A stretch of DNA of 12,500 nt, taken from assembly GCA_009663005.1 (NCBI GenBank), contig CM018889.1, positions 11,212,966 through 11,225,465 of the forward strand. Reading direction: 5' to 3'. Shown in pieces: positions 7,370 to 12,500 of this stretch. A program made the position numbers and the translations under genes. Within the stretch, counting starts at the first letter, position 1. Every line of letters begins with the position of its first letter. The notes beneath the pieces were generated by a model. That model was not told the DNA's origin, made no database searches, and saw only the letters and a program-made list of their open reading frames with translations. The stretch comes from Actinidia chinensis. Taxonomy: Eukaryota > Streptophyta > Magnoliopsida > Ericales > Actinidiaceae.

Positions 7370-8260
7370 GTTGTTTATGTACTTGAGTCTTCTATTTTGT
7401 GGCATGGTAGATTAGGACATGTTAATTTTGATACTATGCGTAGACTAATTAACTTAAATCACATTCCAGTATTTTAAATTGATAAAAATCACAAGTGTGA
7501 GACTTAGTTGAAGCAAAGTTAACAAAGTCTTCATTTTATTTGGTTGAAAAAATTACCAAACCATATTTGTTTTAATCCACACTAATATGTGTGATTTGAA
7601 GTATGTCCAAACATCTAATGTAAATAAGTATTTTATTACATTCATTGATGATTATAATAAATATTGTTATGTGTACTTACTAAAAAATAATGATGAAATT
7701 TTGGACAAATTCATTCTTTATAAGAATGAAGTAAAAAATCAACTTAGCAAGAAAATTAAGGTTGTGCAAAGTGACCGACGTAGTGAATATGAATCACCAT
7801 TTGATGGGTATTGTAGAAAACACGGAATTATCTACCAAATCACTACCTTATTCTCCTCAGGAGAATGGAACTGCTGAACAAAAGAATCGTACGCTAAAGG
7901 ATATGATGAATGCTATTTTGGTAAGTTCTGGATAACATGTAGGGTGAAATAATTCTCACCGCCAACTATATCTTGAATATAATACCTCGTAAGAAGTTGG
8001 ACAAAACCCCGTATGAGTTGTTTAAGAGTAAGAGTCCTACTTATAACTTTTTACGGACATGGGAATGTCTTGCGAAAGTGTTTATACCTCTTCCTAAGAA
8101 GGAGAATATAAGTCCAAATACCATTGATTGTGTGTTCATCGGTTATGCACAAAATAGTAATGCATATCGATTTCTTATGTATGAATTTGTGATACTAGAT
8201 ATTCACAAGAATACCTACAAGGAGTCTAGGAATGCGTCATTTTTTGAACACATATTTTTA
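7370..8260 (+). pseudogene. copia integrase (GAG-pre-integrase, HHCC and DDE core), broken
   Basis: Integrase would insert the cDNA into the genome. WHGRLGHVN (7400-7426) supplies the two His of the HHCC finger. The first Cys follows in HKCET (7496-7498), but the second Cys position falls in a frameshift near 7505. In the core, the first catalytic Asp is Asn (codon AAT at 7584-7586, IHTNMCDLK). The second Asp survives in QSDRRSEYE (about 7771) and the Glu in GTAEQKNRT (about 7870-7896) after another frameshift near 7850. A 169-codon open stretch (7973-8482) follows, with TPYELFKSKSPTYNFLRTW and FIGYAQNSNAYRFL. Several disabling lesions exclude activity. Confidence 0.9.
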
Positions 8261-8399
8261 TATAGATCTATTGGTGAGTCTAGTTCAGTAAAACGGACTC
8301 TGCATCTTGCTAATGATAGCAATCGAGATCAAGAAGATGAATTTGAAATCCAGCTGAGATGTAGCAAGAGAGCTAGAACGTTAACATCTTTTGGTCCAG

Positions 8400-8590
8400 A
8401 CTTCCTTACTTATATGTTAAAAATTGAACCTCGGACATACAAAGAAACAGTGAGCTGTCCTGAAGGTCCATTGTGGAAATAGGCTATTAAGAGTGAGGTT
8501 GACTTCATTTTGCAAAACTATACGTGAAAATTGGGGGATTTGCCACTAGGAAGTAAGCCTTTGGGTTACAAATAGATCTTCAAAAGGAAG
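8400..8590 (+). pseudogene. copia reverse transcriptase, N-terminal end only
   Basis: After FGPDFLTYMLKIEPRTYKE (about 8389-8445) comes the RVT_2 entry block with PLWK, AIKSEVDFILQN, GSKPLGYK and IFKRK. These are the opening motifs of copia RT, where the template-binding fingers begin. Stops interrupt at 8480-8482, 8525-8527 (TGA at a usual Trp) and 8573-8575 (TAG at a usual Trp). Homology ends at codon AAG 8588-8590; the catalytic palm is absent. Confidence 0.85.
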
Positions 8591-8598
8591 ATCTATTT
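8570..8598. repeat. Perfect 12-bp inverted repeat at the copia breakpoint
   Basis: AAATAGATCTTC (8570-8581) and GAAGATCTATTT (8587-8598) are exact reverse complements around the 5-base loop AAAAG. Bases up to 8590 are still conserved RT codons; 8591-8598 (ATCTATTT) are the inverse of 8570-8577 and fit no RT codons. This fits a templated fold-back insertion made during end repair when the element was cut off. Confidence 0.75.
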
Positions 8599-8792
8599 AA
8601 AAAAATTATGATATTATAACAGAAAGGTACTAGTACCACACACGCAAAAGAAAAAAAATGCAGCAAAAGAGAGTATTGATATTGTGTGCATAATAAATTA
8701 ACAAAAATCTAACACATACAAAATAATACCCCTATCTCCCCTCTACTTCATCATAGTTAGGTGCATGTGTGCTAACTAATTGACCAACGTCC
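8599..8792. other. AT-rich spacer, probable 3' flank of the kinase remnant
   Basis: No gene is visible. It lies between the copia breakpoint and the minus-strand kinase stop codon, so on the minus strand it would be 3'UTR and downstream sequence. GGTACTAGTACC (8625-8636) is a perfect 12-bp palindrome of unknown role. Confidence 0.5.
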
Positions 8793-9220
8793 TCAGAAGT
8801 ATTTTTCGAGAGATGAGTAGGGCACGTAATCAACACTAATTTGGTTATCGGTTTGCCACATCTGTTGCAGTTGCAATGAAGACTGTAGGCTTTCCACCAC
8901 GTAGTCCATCGAGGGGTGGTGGTTGGACACCCTATTTAGACAAACGACTCACTGCTATCTTAACGTATTCTTTCAAGGATTATTCTGGTGCAATTTTTCC
9001 ATTAAGATACGGTTCAATGACATAGTCTATAACTTCTAATTGGAGGATGTTTTTGAGTAAATCGAACAGTGGCAACTTACGATATCCCACAATCACCTTC
9101 AAGAACTTATTCAATGACTCTTTAGAAATTAGTATTTGCAATAACATGGCACCGAACGAGTACATGTCATGTTTTTTTTGTGTGTTTTCGACACACTAGG
9201 TCGTCCTTCGGATCCATATC
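8793..9220 (-). pseudogene. Receptor-like protein kinase, C-terminal half, broken (CrRLK1L/FERONIA-like)
   Basis: Such kinases sit in the plasma membrane and phosphorylate Ser/Thr on cytoplasmic targets. Read from 9217 the order is MDP (APE-like subdomain VIII), then RKHTKK; after a 1-base shift in the T8 run 9172-9179 comes HDMYSFGAMLLQILI (subdomain IX, Asp at 9168-9166), IDYVIEPYLNGKIAPE, SLKEYVKIAV, GVQPPPLD (subdomain XI), and after another shift near 8909 MDYVVESLQSSLQLQQMW, ending with EKYF and TGA at 8795-8793. In-frame stops lie at 8982-8980 and about 8934. The invariant Arg of subdomain XI is Pro. The ATP loop, catalytic loop and DFG are missing. PxLxGKIxPE and LxxxLQLQ suit the CrRLK1L class best; another RLK/RLCK class is possible. 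Confidence 0.75.
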
Positions 9221-9429
9221 CCCCCATTTTTCGTAGTACGATAGAAATTTAGTTGAGATCAAGTAATAGAAATCTCGCAAGTATAATCCTAATTATGTAG
9301 TATATGATTTTACAAAAAGAATATATTTTTTAAATTTAATTTGTGCACATTTTTTATTAGGTCCTGAGATTCGATTCCCAACACACGTGTAAACATACAT
9401 ACAATTTGTTTTAGAAAAAATAATAAAAA
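9221..9429. other. AT-rich gap upstream of the kinase remnant
   Basis: Kinase similarity is lost upstream of about 9230 on the minus strand. The rest is AT-rich without a recognisable gene. A 72-codon minus-strand frame at 9310-9528 runs into the copy C repeat and is not supported as coding. Confidence 0.5.
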
Positions 9430-9600
9430 TATTATAAAACGAAGAAAACTATCGCAAAACTCCATAAAACTATAAGGATCTCCCAGCAAAAAAGCAACAG
9501 AAACAAAATTCAACATATTCAAAACCAAAGTTTCAAATATAAAGCGAATGCATCAATATCGGTGGATGGGTATTGGGAATTTAAAGTATCAATACAGATA
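9430..9600. repeat. Third, shortened copy (C) of the duplicated sequence
   Basis: It aligns in the same orientation with parts of copies A (about 617-860) and B (about 2615-2845). Shared phrases are GAAGAAAA...ATC-CAAAACTCC, CATAAAACTA, AGCAAAAAAG-AAC, AAACAAAATTCA, AACCAAAGTT and GGGAATTTAAA. About 100 bp present in A and B between the first two phrases is missing. It lies about 200 bp upstream, on the coding strand, of the kinase remnant. The foldback arm and the exon-like block of A and B are absent here. Confidence 0.65.
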
Positions 9601-9623
9601 TTGTAAGGGGGCAAAATATACAA

Positions 9624-10250
9624 TGACAGAGTCTGGCCTTGCTAAGGTAGGGAGCTCTACCAAGCTATCAATATGAAGTATACTCGGTGAACCTCTGCGC
9701 CGGAGCTCGGTGTAGACACTACTGAAGACAAGCACTGTCCGAGCTAAGGCCATCGTTACTTATGGCTAGCGTTAGTTAGCACATTTAGAAGAATAATTGC
9801 GCTAGAGTTTGGACGAGGGACAACTACCGGCGACAAGCTCGAGGGATGTCAAAAGACAGAAGGTAACTTGCACGTTAAAGTTTTTTATGACAGCCCTATG
9901 CCAGGATGGGGACATTTGCAACATAATGACAGGCTACCAGCTAGGCCCTAGGAGCATAGCTGGGTTAGCCACTTACTCACTGACACAACGGTCAATGCGT
10001 ATGAGCAAGCGTCGAGCTGCAGTCTGTCTAATAATAAGATAGCTAGCACGTTAAGGCATGCGTCGAGCTGTGCCATATAAATTTAACCTTTATTTTTTAA
10101 AAAAGTACACGAATTAAGTCTTGGAGACATACTCTCCCTATATAAATACGTTTTTCGGTCATCTAACTTGATTGTCGGGGAGCCATTTCTTGAAAACAGC
10201 TTCGGCAGCCATTCTCACTATTTTTGTGTTGCAGCTAAACCTTCGCTGAC
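9624..10250 (+). mobile_element. Ty3/gypsy-like LTR fragment or solo LTR
   Basis: A clear rise in GC marks this block. It begins TGACAGAGTCTGGCCTTGC and later has TATATAAATA (10139-10148), followed after about 20 bp by TCTAACTTGATTGTCGGGG. That arrangement closely resembles the TATA then (C)TGACTTGAGCGTCGG motif seen near the transcript start in plant gypsy LTRs. GCGTCGAGCTG occurs twice (about 10011 and 10059). No gag-pol, primer-binding site or target duplication is visible; the right border is a guess and the left is set by the TG and composition. Open frames inside it are not supported as genes. Confidence 0.55.
10139..10148 (+). promoter_or_regulatory. TATA box of the gypsy-like LTR
   Basis: TATATAAATA is preceded by a CTCCC tract and followed about 20 bp later by the conserved R-region-like motif, so the LTR transcript would start near 10165-10180. 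This is inferred from LTR architecture. Confidence 0.5.
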
Positions 10251-10388
10251 TGGTGACTAACTGCAGCCATCCGCACAGCCGTAGGACCACTTCATGTGTC
10301 TATCCTCGATTTCTTTTCTCTCATTCTATAAACTCACACCCCACAGATATTTTACATATACCAATGGTGATGCATGTGCCCTTACACG
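10251..10388. other. Short unassigned spacer, including one hAT target duplication
   Basis: No gene is visible. It may contain the end of the gypsy-like LTR. Its last eight bases, CTTACACG (10381-10388), are the left target-site duplication of the MITE that follows. Confidence 0.5.
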
Positions 10389-10558
10389 CAGTGGCGGATC
10401 CACAGTGTCACAAGAAGGGGCTGTAGCCCCCACGACTTTCAAAAAATTGCAAAAATTGTTTTAGAATTTTTTTTTTTATACTTTAGCCCACCTAAAATAT
10501 ATTAAAAATTTTTTTTTACACTTTAGCCTCCTTATTTAAAATCCTGACTTCGCCCCTG
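10389..10558. mobile_element. hAT-superfamily MITE, 170 bp, with 8-bp target duplication
   Basis: The element starts CAGTGGCGGATCC and ends with the reverse complement of CAGGGGCGAAGTCAGG, giving a short imperfect terminal inverted repeat of the CAGNGGCG type common in plant hAT elements. It is flanked by identical 8-bp CTTACACG copies at 10381-10388 and 10559-10566; an 8-bp duplication is the hallmark of hAT transposases. The inside is AT-rich with two TTTAGCC(C/T) phrases and no coding capacity, so it moved with a transposase supplied from elsewhere. Confidence 0.88.
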
Positions 10559-10566
10559 CTTACACG

Positions 10567-10798
10567 TAATATGTTGTTCACGACTTTCAGAGAGTTACTT
10601 GGGACTTGTGTGGGCACAACCCTGAATCCTCTTCTCATGTGCTCGGGGACTGTATCAGAGCTAGGAACATTAGGCAAACGGTCCAGATACCTTCATCCCT
10701 CCCAGCTGACATGGCCACTGATTGGGCTAACTGGCTTTACTCTAGTTGTCCTGCCTCTTTCATTCGCTCAAGTGGAATTTCAGTTGTGTTTCCTTTTA
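10567..10798 (+). pseudogene. LINE ORF2 fragment: zf-RVT region (5' part)
   Basis: In frame with 10606 the sequence reads LCGHNPESSSHVLGDCIRAR, a zf-RVT (CX2C...H...C-type) motif found after the reverse transcriptase of plant non-LTR retrotransposons. It is followed by a DWANWLYSSC stretch at about 10719-10748. The reverse transcriptase and endonuclease that should precede it are missing and a stop lies at 10567-10569, so this is a fragment. It is interrupted after TTT CCT TTT A at 10798 by a DNA element and resumes at 11656 in the same frame. Confidence 0.7.
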
Positions 10799-11652
10799 GG
10801 CTATGTTTGGATGGCAGGCATCATGCACTACGAATGAGAATCATATTTTCTGAAATCTTAATTTTATTGTTAGGAATGTGATACTTAAGTAAACTTATTC
10901 AGTTGTTTGGTTTATTCAGGAATTCTATTTAGAAAAAAATTATAAATTTTATTTAAGCGTTTGATTTAACCAATTTAAAAAATAGGAATAGAATTGGTAT
11001 TTACTTTCTTTTTTGAAAACATCATTTTCGATAATAAATTATTTTTTTTATTTTAGATGTTACTTTTTTTTCTAATTAATATCTTTTAGTTTTTCGATTA
11101 GTCTTAGTTAAAAGAATTAGAAAAGTAAAAAAAAATTAACACATAACTTAGTAAAATAAAAAATTATTCTAAATAAATTGTAAAATTAATCATCTAAAAA
11201 CTTCAAATAGATTAATTTAGATTTTTTTTTTACTTTTTTAATTCTCTAATTAAGACAAATCAAAAAAAATGGACCAAAATTTTTTAAAAAAATACTAAAG
11301 AAAAAATATATTCAAAACATTATTAAATAAAAAAATTAAAAAAAAATGTTAATAAAAAGTAATTTATTTAAAATTAATAATGTAATTGTAAAATAATATG
11401 GGTTATATTTATAGAGTTATATTTAGGCGGTGACATAATTAAAAAATAATACACATCATTTTTTTAATTGTTGGATTAAACAGTAATCCAAGATTCCTGG
11501 GGTTGAGTAATGAATCACATTCCTACTCAGTATGAAAATTTTATTCCCATTAGAATGAGAGTCCATTCATGCCACATCCAAACGACGATATTATGGGGAC
11601 CAGAAATAATAATAGCATTTTGCCTCGAGATTTATGTCATCCAAACATAACG
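10799..11652. mobile_element. PIF/Harbinger-like non-autonomous element inserted in the LINE
   Basis: The left terminus GGCTATGTTTGGATG (10799-10813) matches the reverse complement of the right terminus, CGTTATGTTTGGATG (11652-11638), at 13 of 15 positions. TTA flanks it on both sides (10796-10798 and 11653-11655), the target duplication of PIF/Harbinger elements. Subterminal sequences also correspond inverted: GTTTGGATG-GGCAT, then GAATGAGA/ACTCTCATTC and GTAGGAATGTGATTC-like blocks (about 10803-10885 versus 11593-11510). A second end-like copy (GTTTGGATGTGGC) sits about 60 bp inside the right end. The 850-bp interior is extremely AT-rich and encodes no transposase. Confidence 0.82.
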
Positions 11653-11957
11653 TTACGTTTTGGGCTATTTGGAATAATCGCAACAAAACTATGTTTGACG
11701 CTAATTTCTGGGGCAACCCAAATAAAATCAGTCCATCCACTTTGCGATTGGCAGCGGAATGGTTTTTCATTACTAAATCAAAACCACCTTTGATGGCTAA
11801 AGAAAATTTGATGGTTCAATGGTTACCTCCTCCACCAAATGTTTTCAAATTAAATACTGATGGAGCTTCAAAAGGAAATTCTGGCAGTGCCACTACTGGT
11901 AACCTCATCCCAGAATTAATCATGTATAGCTGGGGCAGCCGACATCACCTAATCTAA
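11653..11957 (+). pseudogene. LINE ORF2 fragment: RNase H start (3' part)
   Basis: This continues the LINE frame with FWAIWNNRNK, the linker usually following zf-RVT, then WLPPPPNVFKLNTDGASKG at about 11820-11876. The last is the opening strand of the plant LINE-type RNase H domain (RVT_3), whose first catalytic Asp is in NTDGA. The next usual block is only weakly kept (GNLIPELIMYSWGS) and a stop closes it at 11955-11957. The remaining catalytic Glu and Asp residues of RNase H are absent, and foldback element 2 begins four bases later. Not functional. Confidence 0.82.
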
Positions 11958-11960
11958 TAA

Positions 11961-12395
11961 CCTCCGGAGTTTAACTATAGGAACAAATTAAAATTTATAA
12001 TTGTAATTGTAATAAATTAAGCTCTATAGTTTTAATTCCGTAATAATTTAAATTATTCGTTAGTCTTCGTCCACCTAAAGTTAACGAAACCATCTAGTTT
12101 CAATCCAAAATGCACTAAAACCACGTCTTATAGGGTTTTTTACTTTTTAAAATCCTAACCAAACCATTAAACTTTATAATTTATTTTATTAATTGGTTTA
12201 ACTAAGACTTTAAAAGAGGGTAGCAGTATACGAAGTATTTCATGCATTTTTTGTAAAAACTTATTAGTTTCATTAACTCTAACTAGACGAAAATTAACTA
12301 ATAGTTTAAATTGTTATTGAATTAAAATTATATAATTTAATTTATTACGATTTAGAATGTAGAGTTTAATTTGTTTTCATGGTTAAACTCTAAGA
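11961..12395. mobile_element. Foldback element 2 (long imperfect inverted repeats)
   Basis: The left arm (about 11961-12160) and right arm (about 12395-12195, reverse-complemented) align over nearly their full length at roughly 70% by eye. Ends are CCTCCGGAGTTTAAC and TTCTTAGAGTTTAAC; shared inner blocks are AACAAATTAAA, GTAATAAATTAA, TTTTAATTC and AATTTAAA-TATT-GTTA. The centre (about 12160-12205) is itself inverted, AAACCATTAA...TTAATTGGTTT. There is no coding capacity and no clear target duplication. It is not obviously the same family as the element at 69-603. Confidence 0.65.
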
Positions 12396-12500
12396 ATTTG
12401 TTTTGTAATTTTTCCAATTTTTTTCTTTTGGTTGCTTAGAGAAATTATTTAACTGAAAATTGAGTATAAATTATAATTAAAGTAATCTTTATATCACATT
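12396..12500. other. AT-rich end of window, nothing recognised
   Basis: This is T-rich, then A-rich sequence flanking foldback element 2. No gene, repeat border or regulatory site can be supported. Confidence 0.6.

Larger units (their letters stand above)
5995..8590 (+). mobile_element. Ty1-copia LTR-retrotransposon internal region, decayed and truncated
   Basis: Order is gag, protease, integrase, then the start of reverse transcriptase. Having integrase before RT defines the Ty1/copia superfamily. An autonomous element would continue for about 2 kb through RT and RNase H to a 3' LTR; here homology stops at 8590, and no RT active-site YVDD, RNase H, polypurine tract or 3' LTR follows. The reading frame is broken by many stops and several single-base indels, so no polyprotein is made. 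The parts are described separately. Lineage within copia cannot be fixed without the RT core. Confidence 0.92.

Noticed and set aside
9310..9528. 72-codon minus-strand Phe/Leu-rich frame upstream of the kinase
   Set aside because: It is partly the copy C repeat; the equivalent frames in A and B are interrupted and the hydrophobicity follows from AT-rich composition.
9809..10042. 77-codon frame in the GC-richer block
   Set aside because: It lies in the gypsy-like LTR fragment, shows no conserved domain and is explained by lower AT content reducing stop codons.
10571..10881. Open frames at 10571-10837 and the 3' end of the frame at 10606-10881
   Set aside because: The first is an alternative frame to the zf-RVT codons. 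The tail of the second runs past 10798 into the Harbinger-like insertion and is not LINE protein.
11569..11793. 74-codon frame spanning the insertion's right end
   Set aside because: It begins inside the DNA element and continues in the wrong frame across the LINE; the correct frame gives the RNase H motif.
1..12500. CRISPR arrays, bacterial operons, tRNA or rRNA genes
   Set aside because: The direct repeats seen are minisatellites or segmental copies without uniform spacers. No tRNA cloverleaf or rRNA core sequence was recognised, and the content is plant nuclear.

Overview
The window is nuclear DNA of a flowering plant, probably one with an AT-rich genome. This rests on a decayed Ty1-copia gag-pol, a plant-type LINE zf-RVT/RNase H tail, a receptor-like-kinase remnant, hAT- and PIF/Harbinger-type non-autonomous elements and long inverted-repeat (foldback) elements. 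I see no bacterial gene organisation, RNA gene or CRISPR array. No intact protein-coding gene is present; the longest uninterrupted coding stretch is 169 codons inside the broken copia polyprotein. I found no previously undescribed system; what is here is layered, datable transposon history.

Layout: (1) 1-3245 is an AT-rich segmental duplication. Copy A (421-1635) and copy B (2431-3245) are direct repeats. Copy A carries a complete foldback element (69-603) at its left end and copy B only that element's right half. Both copies end in a well-conserved block that on the minus strand looks like a 5'UTR plus a tiny first exon, and a W-box cluster lies upstream of it in A. Between the copies lie a SINE-like remnant and an AT microsatellite. 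(2) 3246-4290 has no recognisable gene. (3) About 4290-5990 is an unusual repeat-rich stretch (64-bp tandem repeats, a 28-bp minisatellite, short palindromes) leading into (4) the copia pseudogene, 5995-8590. It starts at gag, passes through protease and integrase, and is cut off in the first part of reverse transcriptase at a perfect 12-bp hairpin.

(5) 8793-9220 (minus) is the C-terminal half of a receptor-like kinase, closest in motif layout to the CrRLK1L/FERONIA class, broken by stops and frameshifts. Just upstream of it on its own strand (9430-9600) is a third, shorter copy (C) of the duplicated sequence of region 1, which may tie the two together. (6) 9624-about 10250 is a GC-richer Ty3/gypsy-like LTR fragment with a TATA box. 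(7) 10389-10558 is a 170-bp hAT MITE with a perfect 8-bp target duplication. (8) 10570-11957 is a LINE fragment split by an 854-bp PIF/Harbinger-like element (10799-11652) with TTA target duplications; ignoring the insertion puts the two LINE halves back in one frame. (9) 11961-12395 is a second foldback element.

The pieces do not form a pathway. They record gene-fragment duplication, repeated insertion and decay. Several copia stop codons fit G:C to A:T change, as expected of silenced, methylated plant transposons.
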